A stretch of 64,000 nucleotides of DNA from Elusimicrobiales bacterium (GCA_028688015.1 JAQTZB010000008.1:62001-126000); one strand, 5' to 3'. Counted from the stretch's first letter, positions 1-9,278 are shown. Translations and numbers: made by a program. The notes: generated by a model not told the origin, from the sequence alone.

Positions 1-500
1 CGGGGCCCGGCCCCCACCTCGAACAGCGGGTCGTAGCCGAAGCCGTTGCCGCCCCGCGGGGCGGCGGTGATGCGTCCCTCGAGGACTCCCCGCGCGGTGC
101 GCACCGCGCCAGAGGGCAGGGCCAGCGCCGTCACGCAGGCGAAGCGGGCCGCGCGCCCTGCCGGTGGCACCCCGGCCAGCGCGGCGAGCAGCCGGGCGTT
201 ATTGTCGGCATAGGAAGCTTTTTCCCCCGCATAGCGCGCGGAGCGCACGCCGGGCGCCCCGCCGAGCGCGTCCACCTCCAGCCCGGTATCGTCGGCCAGC
301 GCCGGCAGGCCCGTGAAGCGCGCGGCCGCCAGGGCCTTCTTCAGCGCGTTGGCCTCCAGCGTCTCGCCGTCCTCCTCGGCCGGAACGGCCCCGGGGAAAG
401 AGGAAAGGGCCCGCAGTTCGGGGAACAGGCCAGGCAGGAGAGCGCGGAGCTCGCCCAGTTTATGCGGGTTAAAAGTAGCGATGACGAGTATTTTTCCCAT
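1..500 (-). CDS. rdgB: RdgB/HAM1 family XTP/dITP diphosphatase (3' end outside window)
   Basis: House-cleaning pyrophosphatase that hydrolyses non-canonical purine triphosphates (dITP, XTP) in the cytoplasm. The reverse strand reads from an ATG at 500 into the window edge, giving about 166 N-terminal residues. Visible family motifs are the N-terminal ATFNPHK substrate-binding segment, the [12 protein letters not shown] metal/catalytic segment followed by GVRSARYAG, and FGYDPLF near the truncated end. The C-terminal SHR segment lies beyond base 1. The start is set by the VIATFN motif a few residues in. The gene diverges from the TPR gene at 522, with only 21 bases between the two start codons, so both must have very short leaders. 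Confidence 0.93.
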   Translation of the reverse strand, partial: MGKILVIATFNPHKLGELRALLPGLFPELRALSSFPGAVPAEEDGETLEANALKKALAAARFTGLPALADDTGLEVDALGGAPGVRSARYAGEKASYADNNARLLAALAGVPPAGRAARFACVTALALPSGAVRTARGVLEGRITAAPRGGNGFGYDPLFEVGAGP

Positions 501-512
501 GAAATGTATTAG

Positions 513-541
513 AATATATACGTGGCCGACAGTTTTCCCAA
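513..541 (-). promoter_or_regulatory. Candidate rdgB promoter
   Basis: On the minus strand TTGGGA (541-536), a 17-base spacer and TATATT (518-513) fit a sigma-70 promoter. Transcription would start about six bases before the rdgB ATG. The -35 lies inside the divergent TPR gene. Four of six -35 bases match consensus, so this is tentative. Confidence 0.35.
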
Positions 542-2948
542 TGTTAACATTTTTGAAGGGGCCCCCGGCCGCTTCCTCGACGCGCTGCCCCTCTTTTCCG
601 GCCTGCCCGCGCTGGCGCTGCCGCTGCGCCGGGAAACCGCCGGTCCGGCCCACCTGCACACCCTCGCCGATTTTACCGAGGGAGGGCGGCAGGCCCTGGC
701 GGCCTTCTCCGACCCCGCGCTGGTAGAGGCGCCGCTGCTGACCCCCGCCCCCGCGGAGGCCGCCCAGCTCTTCTTCCACGCGCCGCTGCACGACCTCTTC
801 ATCTTCAACCCGCAGCACCCGCAGTCTCATTACCGCTGCGTGCCGTTCAAGGCCTCACGCCTGGACATGTCGCTGCTGGCCGGCTGCATGAAGGTCTCCG
901 CGAAGGGCGCGCCCTCCGACCCCGCCGGCCAGGCCGCGGGCGAGTTCGCCCTGGGGAACCTGCACGCGGCGCATTACCTCTGCGCGCTGGCCGACGCCCG
1001 CAACCCCGCCTCCCGCGCGCGCTTCGCCATGGGCGCGGCGCTGGTGGAACTGGGCTTGCTGCAGGAGGCCTACGACCTGCTGAAGGCCGACTGGGACCCG
1101 GAGGCGCGCCTGCTGCTGGCCGTGATCCACCGCCGGACCGGCAACGCCGCGGAGGCCCGCCAGATACTGGCCGGCCTGGACCAGATGGCCCCGCTCGCGG
1201 AGCGCAGGGCGATCGAAACCGCCTGGCTGGACCTGGAGGAAGGCAAGGACGACGAGGCGCAGAAAGCTTTCCAGCGCCTCTCCTCGGCCGCCTTCGAAAA
1301 GACGGAGGCGCTCTCCGGCCTCGGCGCGGCCCTGGCGAAAACGGCTTTCAAAGCCAGGGACAAGGGCCGCGTGGCTGCCGCCGTCACGGCGCTCAAGTCC
1401 GCGCTGGTCACGCCGTCGTCCGCCTCCGCCCGCATCTTCTTCCAGCTCGGCAATATTTATTTCCGCTCCGGCGACCCGGCGCAGGCCGAGGCCTGCTACC
1501 GGCGCTCGGCGGCGCTGGCCCCGGCCGTGCAGGCCCTGGCCAACCTGGCCCTCACGCTGATAAAGACCGGCAAGCACGCCGAGGCGGCGGCGGTAACGGC
1601 GCAGGTGGCGCTGACCGACCTGGCCTCTGCGAAGCGGCTCACTGCCGAGTTCCCCAAAGAGAAGACCGCCGAATTATTCCCGGCTCCGGCTCCGGCGCAG
1701 GACCGCTCGAAGCCGGTCCTTATCAGACAGGCCCCGGCGGTGCCCGAGCAGCCGGTCCCCGCTCCGGTCCCCACGCCTGCCCCCGCGCCTGCTCCTGCGC
1801 CGGCCCCCGCGCCGGCCCCCGCGCCTGCTCCAGCGCCCGCTCCCCAGGCACGGCCTGCCCCGGCTCCGGCGCCAGCCCCGGCCTCAGGCGGGCTGAACGA
1901 CGCGGGCGGCGGTTTCAAGTTCATAAATCCCTCGGCGGCGGCTCCCGGTTCCGGAGGCTCGCTGCTGGAGCCGGCCCGCCCGCGGGACGCCTCGGTTTCC
2001 GGCCGCGCCAAACCTGCGCCGGCCCCCGAACCCGCCCCCCGGCCGGTGCAGTTCGAGACCATGCACGACGTAATGGCGTCCCCCTCCCAGCCGACCGAAG
2101 AGGAAAGCCGCAAGGACGACTTTATCTCCAGGGCCTTCCGCCTGGCCTCCGACCTGGAGGACGAGCTCGGCCGGAAGGTCTACTTCAATCTCGACGGGCT
2201 CGGCGAGGTGGAGCGCCGCCTGCGCCTGCAGTTCATAAAAGCCAGGACCAACCCGCAGGGCAACATCGAGACCGTCAAGAACTGCGCGGCGTTCCTCTGC
2301 TATTTCCTGCAGGAGCGCCACAAGGGCCGCCTGCTGAAGATGGCCGATTTCGACCCCTGGGGCTGGCCGATGGTCTTCGAAGCGCCGAACAATAAGGTGA
2401 CCACCTACCCCGTGCAGCGCGTCTGGCGCCTGCTCTGGGAGGAGACGGTGCCGGAGCCCGGCTGGCTGACAAAGTACTCGCAGTGGCTGGCGGACCGGGT
2501 AAAGCTGCCTCCCGCCGTCTGCGGCTCCGCCGCAGCGCGCGGCAAGGTGATGAGCCACCCGGAGCGCCTGGCCGACGCGCAGACCGAACACAAGCGCATG
2601 CTGGTGCTCCTCAGTTCGCTGTCCGAAACGGCCCACATAGAGATCGGCCGCACCGGCCTGCTGAAACTGGAAAACGCGATAAAGAACAATTTCAGGCCCA
2701 ACATACCCCCGACCGCGGACGGCTGGAAACTGCTGCGCTGCTACGGCCACCTGCTGGCCGCGATCCTGATCAAGGACTTCAAGGCGGTCTGGTACAACGT
2801 GGACGGCGAAGACGGCGGCTGGTCCTTGCAGATGCCGTGGAAGACCCTGGCCTTCCCGCTGGGCAAGGTCTACAAGACCGCCACCACCCGCGACGACCTG
2901 GGCGCCTACTACGAGGCCCTGCTCAGCGAGAAGCTGCGCTACCAGTAG
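522..2948 (+). CDS. TPR-repeat protein with long Pro-Ala linker and uncharacterised C-terminal domain
   Basis: An 808-residue protein of unknown function starting at GTG 522. Residues about 130-390 contain TPR-like helical repeats (for example around [21 protein letters not shown]), which usually mediate protein-protein contacts. Residues about 411-456 form a low-complexity linker of alternating Pro and Ala, typical of flexible or extended spacers. Residues about 540-808 make a separate Trp-rich globular domain that I do not recognise (contains DPWGWPMVF and [15 protein letters not shown]). There is no signal peptide or membrane segment, so it is probably cytoplasmic. It diverges from rdgB and is followed by the secreted C11 protease gene at 3046, which has its own ribosome binding site. 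Confidence 0.85.
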   Translation: MADSFPNVNIFEGAPGRFLDALPLFSGLPALALPLRRETAGPAHLHTLADFTEGGRQALAAFSDPALVEAPLLTPAPAEAAQLFFHAPLHDLFIFNPQHPQSHYRCVPFKASRLDMSLLAGCMKVSAKGAPSDPAGQAAGEFALGNLHAAHYLCALADARNPASRARFAMGAALVELGLLQEAYDLLKADWDPEARLLLAVIHRRTGNAAEARQILAGLDQMAPLAERRAIETAWLDLEEGKDDEAQKAFQRLSSAAFEKTEALSGLGAALAKTAFKARDKGRVAAAVTALKSALVTPSSASARIFFQLGNIYFRSGDPAQAEACYRRSAALAPAVQALANLALTLIKTGKHAEAAAVTAQVALTDLASAKRLTAEFPKEKTAELFPAPAPAQDRSKPVLIRQAPAVPEQPVPAPVPTPAPAPAPAPAPAPAPAPAPAPAPQARPAPAPAPAPASGGLNDAGGGFKFINPSAAAPGSGGSLLEPARPRDASVSGRAKPAPAPEPAPRPVQFETMHDVMASPSQPTEEESRKDDFISRAFRLASDLEDELGRKVYFNLDGLGEVERRLRLQFIKARTNPQGNIETVKNCAAFLCYFLQERHKGRLLKMADFDPWGWPMVFEAPNNKVTTYPVQRVWRLLWEETVPEPGWLTKYSQWLADRVKLPPAVCGSAAARGKVMSHPERLADAQTEHKRMLVLLSSLSETAHIEIGRTGLLKLENAIKNNFRPNIPPTADGWKLLRCYGHLLAAILIKDFKAVWYNVDGEDGGWSLQMPWKTLAFPLGKVYKTATTRDDLGAYYEALLSEKLRYQ

Positions 2949-3045
2949 CGCGCCAGGGACCCAGGCCCCGGTAGGCCCTTGGACCTTGCCCCGGCACCCT
3001 TTTTTCGGCAATAATTATTATAGTTATCCTTTCAAAGGGGTTACG

Positions 3046-4404
3046 ATGATATTGAACTTACTCTCTTCGCTGCTGCTGACTTCGGCCTTCGCGGCCCCCG
3101 CTTTAGATTCGCTTTCCGCCATAAAACAGGCAGAGGCCGTACAGGCCCCGGAACCCGCCCGCCCCCCGCTGCGGGAGTGGACCGTGATGGTGTACATGAA
3201 CGGCAAGAGCAATATAGAGCCCTTCGCCCTGGCCGACCTGAACCGCTTCGAGACCGTCGGCTCCAACGACAAGGTGGCCATAGTGGCCGAGATCGGCCGC
3301 TCCAAAGGCCTGGACAACGACACCACCGCGGACGGCGACTGGGCCGGCGTGCGCCGCTACTACGTCACCAAGGACGCCGACGCGGAGCATATCGCTTCGC
3401 CGCTGCTGGCGGACCTGGGCAACCCCGACATGGGCGACTGGAAGCAGGCCGCGGCTTTCCTTAAATGGGCGCGCGCGGAATACCCGGCCAAGAAGTACCT
3501 CTTCATAATCTGGGACCACGGCTGGGGCTGGCTGGACCCGGTGAAGCCCGGCCAGAACCCGCTGGAGGACGAGAAATCCATTTCGCACGACTTCGTGACC
3601 GGCAACTATATCGGCACGCGCCAGTTGGGCAAGATCTTCCGCGAGGCCGGTAAAGTGGATATGTACGTCTCCATGGCCTGCTTCATGCAGATGGCCGAAG
3701 TGGCCTACGAGCTCAAGGACGGGGCCGAAGTTATAGTTGGCGCAGAGGAAGTGATACAGCTGCCAAGCCTGAACTGGGAAGGCTTCCTCGAAGGGCTCAA
3801 CAAGAACCCCGCCGCAGGCGCAGAGGCCGCCGGCGCCTACATGGTGGACTCGTTCAAAGAGATGTATTCCCGCCCCGAGATGCTGGAGCTGCTGCAGCAG
3901 GGCGGCTACGGCACTCAGCTGTCCGCTATACGCGGCGCAAAAATGCGCGGGCTCGCGCAGAAGCTCAAGGACTGGTACCCGCTGGCTATGGCCGTCGGCG
4001 ATAAGGCCGCCCTCGCTAAGGCCAAGCGCGACGTGGTCCGCTTTGAAATCGGCGACCCCACTACCGACCCGGACAAGCAGATCGCCTTCTACGGCGACCT
4101 GCACAACTTCGTGGAGCTGGCCGCGCGCCACGCCGACAAGGCCCTCCCTGGCGCGGCCGAAGCGCTGGCGGCCGGAGAGCGCCTGAACAAGTTCATAACC
4201 TCCGAACTGGTCATAAAAAATGCGTCCATCGGCAAGGACCGCACCGGCAAGGACTTCTCCGCGGTTAAGGGCCTGGCCATCAACATCCCCGGCCGGCCCG
4301 GTGCGCTCATAGAATATTACCCCACCTATTCCAAGCTCTTCTTCGCCCAGGACAGCGGCTGGGAGACCTTCATGAAATACCTAGACGGTATAGAAAACAG
4401 GTGA
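3046..4404 (+). CDS. Secreted clostripain-family (C11) cysteine peptidase
   Basis: A 452-residue exported member of the clostripain (C11) family. The start at ATG 3046 is chosen because it follows AAAGGGG at 3034-3040 and begins directly with a signal peptide (LLSSLLLTSAFAA) ending near residue 17; an upstream in-frame start at 2986 would bury that signal. The catalytic dyad is visible as His158 in IIWDHGWGWLD and Cys212 in SMACFMQMAEVAYEL. Clostripains cleave after basic residues, but substrate choice here is unknown. A paralogue with the same layout lies at 50851-52116 on the other strand. It may act in the periplasm, at the surface or outside the cell. Confidence 0.87.
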   Translation: MILNLLSSLLLTSAFAAPALDSLSAIKQAEAVQAPEPARPPLREWTVMVYMNGKSNIEPFALADLNRFETVGSNDKVAIVAEIGRSKGLDNDTTADGDWAGVRRYYVTKDADAEHIASPLLADLGNPDMGDWKQAAAFLKWARAEYPAKKYLFIIWDHGWGWLDPVKPGQNPLEDEKSISHDFVTGNYIGTRQLGKIFREAGKVDMYVSMACFMQMAEVAYELKDGAEVIVGAEEVIQLPSLNWEGFLEGLNKNPAAGAEAAGAYMVDSFKEMYSRPEMLELLQQGGYGTQLSAIRGAKMRGLAQKLKDWYPLAMAVGDKAALAKAKRDVVRFEIGDPTTDPDKQIAFYGDLHNFVELAARHADKALPGAAEALAAGERLNKFITSELVIKNASIGKDRTGKDFSAVKGLAINIPGRPGALIEYYPTYSKLFFAQDSGWETFMKYLDGIENR

Positions 4405-4479
4405 AATTTCAGCGACGGGGACGCTGATGACTGTTTGACCATTACATATTATCCCGCACAGATCGCGGCCTGTTAACAA

Positions 4480-5325
4480 GTGCCACACAATCCCCAAATA
4501 GTCATCAACGTCCCCACCCAATCCTCTTTCGCGCCCGCTTTTTTCTTTCTGGACAAGCGGCAGCGCGCGGCGCTGTCCGCCTATTACGGTTTCGCCCGCG
4601 CCGCCGACGACATCGCCGACGACCCCTGCGCGCCGGTTGAAGAGAAGCGCGCCCGGCTGGCCGCCTGGCGGGGCGGCGTGGAAGGTCTTTTCTCCGGGGA
4701 CGTGCCGGATACGCCGCTGGCCCGGGACCTGGCCCGCGCGATCGAGGCCTTCCCGCTGAAGCGGGAGCATTTCCTGCGCGTGCTCGACGGCGTGGAGATG
4801 GACCTGGAGCCCGGGCCCTTTCCCTCCTTCGCCGACCTGGAAACCTACATGAGCCGGGTGGCCGGGGCCGTGGGGCTGGCCTGCCTGGCCGTCTTCCGCT
4901 ACGAGGACGAGGCTGCCCCCGCGCTGGCGGAGCGGCTGGGCGCAGCCGTGCAGCTCACCAACATCATCCGCGACGCGGCGGAGGATCACGCGGCGGGCCG
5001 CGTCTACCTGCCGCAGGAGGACCTGGCCCGCTTCGGCTGCCGGCCGGAAGACCTCGGCGGTTCCAATTACCCCCCCAATTTTATAGAATTGATGCAGTTC
5101 GAAGCCGAGCGCGCGCGCGGTTTTTACGCCGGGGCGCTGGCCCTGGCGGCGCCGGGGCAGAAGCGCAGGCTGGTGCCGGCGCTGGTCATGGGCGCGCTCT
5201 ACAGGGCGCTGCTGGAAAAGATCGAGCGGGGCGGCTTCAGGGTAAAAGAGGGGCGGGCGCGCCTGTCCCGCGCGGAAAAACTCAAGGCGCTTTACCAGGC
5301 CTGGCAAGACTACCGGAGAATTTAA
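4480..5325 (+). CDS. Squalene/phytoene synthase family protein (HpnC/HpnD-like)
   Basis: A 281-residue prenyl-diphosphate condensing enzyme starting at GTG 4480. Both Asp-rich motifs that bind the Mg-diphosphate are present: DDIAD at residues 43-48 and DAAED at residues 165-169 in [13 protein letters not shown], followed by [10 protein letters not shown]. The family joins two C15 or C20 prenyl diphosphates head to head. The [10 protein letters not shown] and [14 protein letters not shown] segments resemble the hopanoid-pathway HpnC/HpnD proteins more than plant-type phytoene synthases, but the product cannot be read from sequence. It precedes dcd by two bases and is probably co-transcribed. 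A second, longer family member is at 23204-24271. No cyclase or desaturase is present in the window. Confidence 0.88.
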   Translation: MPHNPQIVINVPTQSSFAPAFFFLDKRQRAALSAYYGFARAADDIADDPCAPVEEKRARLAAWRGGVEGLFSGDVPDTPLARDLARAIEAFPLKREHFLRVLDGVEMDLEPGPFPSFADLETYMSRVAGAVGLACLAVFRYEDEAAPALAERLGAAVQLTNIIRDAAEDHAAGRVYLPQEDLARFGCRPEDLGGSNYPPNFIELMQFEAERARGFYAGALALAAPGQKRRLVPALVMGALYRALLEKIERGGFRVKEGRARLSRAEKLKALYQAWQDYRRI

Positions 5326-5327
5326 AC

Positions 5328-5891
5328 ATGCTCAAACCTGACTCGTGGATACGTGAAATGTGCCGCAAGCGCAAGATGATCGCCCCCTTCGTGGAAGGCC
5401 TGGTCGCCAGGGGCAAGGTCTCCTACGGCCTGTCCTCCTACGGCTACGACATCAGGGTCTCCGACGAGTACAAGGTCTTCACCGACGTGCACAACTGCGT
5501 GGTGGACCCCAAGGCCTTCAACGACAAGTCGTTCGTGGACATCAAAGGCCCGCACTGCATCGTGCCGGCGCATTCCTTCGCGCTGGCCCGCTCGGTGGAA
5601 TATTTCAAGATCCCGCGCGGCGTCATCGGGCTCTGCATCGGCAAGAGCACCTACGCCCGCTGCGGCATCGTGGTCAACATCACGCCGCTGGAGCCCGAGT
5701 GGGAAGGCCACCTGACGCTGGAGATCTCCAACACCACGCCGCTGCCCGCCAAGATCTATTCCAACGAGGGCATAGCCCAGCTGGTCTTCCTGGGAGCCGA
5801 AGACGAATGCGAGACCTCTTATAAGGACAGGAAGGGCAAATACCAGGCCCAGCGGGGCGTCACGCTGCCGCGTATCCTGAAGCCGCGCTAG
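5328..5891 (+). CDS. dcd: dCTP deaminase
   Basis: A 187-residue cytoplasmic enzyme that deaminates dCTP to dUTP, feeding dTMP synthesis. Family signatures are [13 protein letters not shown] near residues 37-49, [10 protein letters not shown] (the triphosphate-binding segment), and [20 protein letters not shown], which carries the catalytic Glu in the LEISN position. The length matches typical Dcd proteins. The ATG sits two bases after the stop of the prenyl synthase and the stop is one base before the next ATG, so the three genes form a tight unit. Members of this family can be bifunctional dCTP deaminase/dUTPases; this cannot be decided here. Confidence 0.93.
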   Translation: MLKPDSWIREMCRKRKMIAPFVEGLVARGKVSYGLSSYGYDIRVSDEYKVFTDVHNCVVDPKAFNDKSFVDIKGPHCIVPAHSFALARSVEYFKIPRGVIGLCIGKSTYARCGIVVNITPLEPEWEGHLTLEISNTTPLPAKIYSNEGIAQLVFLGAEDECETSYKDRKGKYQAQRGVTLPRILKPR

Positions 5892-5892
5892 G

Positions 5893-7893
5893 ATGAGGAC
5901 CGGGGGGCCCTTTACCTGCGCCGCGGCGCTGCTGCTGGTTCCCGCGCTGGCCGGCGCCGCCGGAGAGCTGCAGCGGGCCCGAGAGGCCGCCGCGCTCGGT
6001 TCCGAGGCCCGGGCCTTCGACCTGGCCGCCGACGGCCTGAAACAGGCCCCGGCCGACAGGGAACTTTTCCTGTACGCCGTGGAACTGCTCCCCGAAAATT
6101 CCCCAGCCAGGGCCAAAACCATTTCCGCCGCGGCCGCCGCAAGGCTGGCCAAGGACGCCGCCGATTACCCCGGGTACCTGGGCGCCTGCAAGGCGCTGCG
6201 CGTGCTCTCAAAAGCCCCGGAAGCTCTGGCCAACTGCAAGAAGGCCTTGGAACTGGAGCCGACGGCCTACCCGGTTTACCGCGAGCTGGGCCTCACCTAC
6301 GCCGCCGCCGGCAACCCGCGCAAGGCCGCCGAAACCTTGTCCCAGGGCGTGGAAATTTCCTCGGCCAGCTGCCAGGCGCATTACTACCTGGCGCGCGTGC
6401 TGGAAAAGCGCGGCGACGCCGCCCGCGCAGCCGCCTCCTACAGGCGGGCCCTGGCCTGCGCGAAGCCGGACCAATCGCTGGACGCCGGCTATTACCGGGC
6501 GCTGAGCAAGGCCGGCCTGAAGCGCACCGCGGCCGGGAAGGCGCCGGCCGCAGGCAGGCTGCCCGCGCCGGCCTCGCCCGCCAGGAAGCAGCTGGCGGCG
6601 GCCTGCCTGGCCAAGTTCCGCGAAGAATTCCTCAAGGACAACCTCGGCATGGCGCTGCAGCAGAGCGACGCCTGCCTTAAATATTCCCCCGCCGACCCGG
6701 ACCTGGCCTCCGAGCGCGCGCCGCTGATGGTGCGCCTGGGCCGCTACGAGGACGGCGTCAAGGAATACGAGCGGGCCGCCGGCCTGCTCCCCGCAAAAAG
6801 CCAGGCCGCTGCCCTGCTGCGCGTGAAGGCCGCTGAGACCTGGCAGAAACTGGGCAAGCAGGAGAACGCGCTGGCCCAGTACCGCCTGGCGCTGACCGCC
6901 TACCCGCAGGACATGAACGCGCTCAAGGGCCTGGCCGCGGCGCTGGAGGCTCGCTCCGACTTCGACGGCGCGGTGGAAGTTTACGGCGAGATCCTTAAAT
7001 TGGAGCCAGGCAACGCCAGGGCCCGCGCGCGCCGCGAGGAGCTGAGGGCCTCCGCCCTGTCCGACCCGCAGATCCTGGAAGAGCTCAAGGTCCGGGAGGC
7101 GCTGGACAAGAACAAGGCCGCCCTGCAGCCGGAAGACATCAAGCTGTTCAGGGGCCTGAAGGCCGCCGAGCTGAGCGGCGCGGTGGACTATCTCAAGGAG
7201 CGCCTTCCGTCCGCCCGCGGCTTCTCCGTCCGGCGGGACTCGCCCGAGGGCGTGAAGGTGCTGCTGACCGGCGCCGGCTACAAGGCCTACGTCTTCCACT
7301 CTTCCCGCGACGCCGTTAAATTCTTCGAGAGCGAGAAGGTCGGCATGCGCGAGATCTTCCAGCTGCGCACCGAGGCAGGCGAGCCTGTATTCGACAAGGC
7401 GGGCCGGCTGACGCAGGAGGGCGAGGAGCTGTGGCGCAAGGCCGTGCCCGGCAAGAAGACCTGGCTGCTGCCCTACGACCTGGTGCCGGACAGCGCGCAG
7501 GCTAAAGCGTCCAAGGAGGCGCAGGCCCGGGTGGACGCCGCGCTGCAGAAGGGCTATCAGGAGATCTCGGAGCCGGAATACCTCTGGCTCCTCACCGCTA
7601 CCACCTGCACCGACGACATCATGATGAACGACCCAGTCAACATGCAGATGGTGCTCGACGGCGCGAACCGGCGCTACCTGATGTGCTTCTCCGACCAGGC
7701 GCCGTGCTCCACGAAGGAAAACATCGTGCTGCCCTCCTACATAGTCGGCTACCGCGAGAACAAGCACTTCGTCCCCGGCACCTCCTCCCACTCTGGCTTT
7801 TTCGGCTCCGGGCCCAAGAAATACCACTACTGCGAGAACGGCAAGGTCTGGGACGGCACCCCCGGCGGCGCGGGCGTAAAGATAGGCCCCTGA
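5893..7893 (+). CDS. Exported TPR protein with Cys-containing C-terminal domain of unknown function
   Basis: A 666-residue protein with an N-terminal signal peptide (CAAALLLVPALAGAA, cleavage near residue 22). Residues about 60-210 and 230-395 are TPR-like repeats. The last about 250 residues form a distinct domain that I do not recognise; it contains TATTCTDDIMMNDPVN, LMCFSDQAPCS and YHYCENGKVWDG, hence four closely spaced cysteines suited to disulfides or metal binding outside the cytoplasm. A 30-residue linker rich in Ala, Pro and Lys separates the two TPR blocks. The ATG follows the dcd stop by one base. Likely a periplasmic or outer-membrane-associated scaffold; no enzymatic motif is evident. 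Confidence 0.83.
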   Translation: MRTGGPFTCAAALLLVPALAGAAGELQRAREAAALGSEARAFDLAADGLKQAPADRELFLYAVELLPENSPARAKTISAAAAARLAKDAADYPGYLGACKALRVLSKAPEALANCKKALELEPTAYPVYRELGLTYAAAGNPRKAAETLSQGVEISSASCQAHYYLARVLEKRGDAARAAASYRRALACAKPDQSLDAGYYRALSKAGLKRTAAGKAPAAGRLPAPASPARKQLAAACLAKFREEFLKDNLGMALQQSDACLKYSPADPDLASERAPLMVRLGRYEDGVKEYERAAGLLPAKSQAAALLRVKAAETWQKLGKQENALAQYRLALTAYPQDMNALKGLAAALEARSDFDGAVEVYGEILKLEPGNARARARREELRASALSDPQILEELKVREALDKNKAALQPEDIKLFRGLKAAELSGAVDYLKERLPSARGFSVRRDSPEGVKVLLTGAGYKAYVFHSSRDAVKFFESEKVGMREIFQLRTEAGEPVFDKAGRLTQEGEELWRKAVPGKKTWLLPYDLVPDSAQAKASKEAQARVDAALQKGYQEISEPEYLWLLTATTCTDDIMMNDPVNMQMVLDGANRRYLMCFSDQAPCSTKENIVLPSYIVGYRENKHFVPGTSSHSGFFGSGPKKYHYCENGKVWDGTPGGAGVKIGP

Positions 7894-7913
7894 CGACGGC
7901 GCGGCGCTGGGTT

Positions 7914-7942
7914 TTGCACAATTCCGGTAAATTTGCTATTAT
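7914..7942 (+). promoter_or_regulatory. rplM-rpsI promoter, predicted leaderless
   Basis: TTGCAC (7914-7919), 17 bases, then TATTAT (7937-7942) preceded by TGC, an extended -10. Only nine bases separate the -10 from the rplM ATG, so the transcript should begin at or within three bases of the start codon. No Shine-Dalgarno sequence precedes the ATG. The same layout recurs at rplU. Confidence 0.7.
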
Positions 7943-7951
7943 TATCCTACT

Positions 7952-8383
7952 ATGACACAGAAAACCACTTTGCCCAAAGCCGTTACGGCCGAAAAAACGA
8001 GGAAATGGCATTTCCTCGACGCGTCCGACCAGGTGCTCGGCCGTCTCTCCACGAAAATAGCCGTGCTGCTGATGGGCAAGCACAAGCGCGATTTCGCCCC
8101 CCAGGTTGACTGCGGCGACTTCGTTGTAGTCACCAACACGGACAAGCTGCGCGTGACCGGCAACAAGCTGGACGACAAGTTCTACTTCCGCCACTCCGGC
8201 TACGCCAACGGCGCCAAGACCATCCCGTACAAGCGCCAGATGGAGAACGACTCCACGAAGGTGCTCGAGCTCGCCGTCAAGCGCATGCTCGACGACAACA
8301 AGCTGCGCGACCGCCGCCTGAAGCGCCTGCGCATCTTCGCCGGGGCGCAGAAGCAGTTCGCCGCCGCCAAGGCCGCGAAGTAA
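7952..8383 (+). CDS. rplM: 50S ribosomal protein L13
   Basis: A 143-residue L13, one of the first proteins to assemble on 23S rRNA. Signature segments are WHFLDASDQVLGRLSTKIA, LLMGKHKRDFAPQVDCGDFVVV and the KLDDKFYFRHSGY block. The C-terminus keeps the usual basic RRLKRLRIFAG pattern. It is followed after 19 bases by rpsI, the standard bacterial pairing. The start at 7952 has no ribosome binding site but lies directly behind a good promoter, suggesting leaderless initiation, whereas rpsI has an AAGGA site. Confidence 0.97.
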   Translation: MTQKTTLPKAVTAEKTRKWHFLDASDQVLGRLSTKIAVLLMGKHKRDFAPQVDCGDFVVVTNTDKLRVTGNKLDDKFYFRHSGYANGAKTIPYKRQMENDSTKVLELAVKRMLDDNKLRDRRLKRLRIFAGAQKQFAAAKAAK

Positions 8384-8402
8384 ATATAAGGAAAACAGAA
8401 CA

Positions 8403-8801
8403 ATGGAAAACAAGAATCTGATACTGGCCACCGGCCGCCGCAAAACCTCCGTGGCGCAGATACGCATGTCGCAGGGCGGCGAAGGCAAGATCACCATCAA
8501 CACCAAGACCCCCGAGGATTACTTCGGCAACAACCCGAGGCTCCGCCACGAGATCCTCCGGCCTTTCGACCTGACGAAGGACCAGAAGTTCGACTGCGTG
8601 ATCAAGGTCACCGGCGGCGGCGTCTCCAGCCAGGCCGGGGCGATCCGCCACGGCATCTCCCGCGCTATCGCCAGCCTGGGCGACAGCTTCCGCGCTTCCA
8701 TGAAGAAGGCCGGGTTCCTGACCCGTGACTCCCGCATGGTCGAGCGCAAGAAGCCCGGCATGCCGAAAGCCCGCAAACGCTTCCAGTTCTCCAAGCGCTA
8801 A
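8403..8801 (+). CDS. rpsI: 30S ribosomal protein S9
   Basis: A 132-residue S9 with the N-terminal ATGRRKTSVAQIR motif, the GGGVSSQAGAIRHGISRA core and the invariant C-terminal KRFQFSKR tail, whose final Arg contacts P-site tRNA. An AAGGA ribosome binding site lies at 8388-8392. It is the last gene of the rplM-rpsI unit and is followed by a strong intrinsic terminator. Confidence 0.97.
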   Translation: MENKNLILATGRRKTSVAQIRMSQGGEGKITINTKTPEDYFGNNPRLRHEILRPFDLTKDQKFDCVIKVTGGGVSSQAGAIRHGISRAIASLGDSFRASMKKAGFLTRDSRMVERKKPGMPKARKRFQFSKR

Positions 8802-8821
8802 TCAGCGCCTGGCTTACTGCC

Positions 8822-8857
8822 AACCGGGGGAGGTTCAAACCTCCCCCGGTTTTTTTT
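8822..8857 (+). terminator. Intrinsic terminator of rplM-rpsI
   Basis: Perfect 12-base stem, 8822-8833 paired with 8840-8851, six-base loop, then a run of T to 8857. Confidence 0.93.
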
Positions 8858-8902
8858 ATCCATCTATTCTTATTAAGAGCCGCGGGAAGCCTAGTCGGGT
8901 GC

Positions 8903-9024
8903 CGGGCGGGGAGGGGCCCCTGGCTCCTGGGCAGAGGGAAACCGTTGCGCGGTTTCCCCCCGCCCTTTGGGAATTAAGGGCGGGGCCCCCCTCCCCAAAG
9001 TCGCCAGGAACCCCTCCCCGCCCG
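8903..9024. repeat. Nested palindromic module A (122 bases)
   Basis: Outer 14-base perfect inverted repeat, 8903-8916 with 9011-9024, continued by six pairs (8919-8924 with 9003-9008). Inside lie two hairpins: 8936-8943 with 8951-8958 (eight pairs) and 8958-8967 with 8976-8985 (ten pairs, sharing one base with the first). No T-run follows, so it is not a terminator. Could be a structured RNA, a miniature palindromic mobile element or a protein-binding site. Confidence 0.65.
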
Positions 9025-9073
9025 TCCCCCTCCGTTTGCTTGTCAGTCTACTCAAAGCGAGCCACCAGCGGAG

Positions 9074-9195
9074 ACCGCGAGGGGCAGGGTTAGCAAAACC
9101 CTCATGAGGAGGAGGCTTGCGTAGCGCCGACGACGAATGCGGAGGGGAGGCCACGGTGTGGCCGACCCGCGTTTTGCGTTCCTGCCCCTCGCGGT
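9074..9195. repeat. Nested palindromic module B (122 bases)
   Basis: Outer 15-base perfect inverted repeat, 9074-9088 with 9181-9195, enclosing hairpins 9086-9091/9097-9102 and 9149-9154/9158-9163. It has the same overall length and design as module A, with different bases in the arms. Its right arm merges into the first 29-base tandem repeat. Confidence 0.6.
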
Positions 9196-9278
9196 AGGCC
9201 GCCAACCCACGAGCGTCCCACGGTAGGCCGCCAACCACGAGCGCCCTCGCGGTAGGCCGCCAAACCACGAGCGACCCT
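9192..9278. repeat. Three tandem 29-base repeats
   Basis: Copies begin at 9192, 9221 and 9250, each starting CGGTAGGCCGCCAA and ending with CCACGAGCG plus a few variable bases. A partial fourth copy is at 9296-9310. A separate short direct repeat, TTGCGTTCCTGC, precedes both the array (9174 region) and the partial copy (9279 region). No spacers, so not a CRISPR. Confidence 0.75.

Noticed and set aside
6208-7827. 539-codon open frame antisense to the TPR protein gene
   Set aside because: Antisense shadow; no start context and no recognisable domain, while the sense frame has a signal peptide and repeats.
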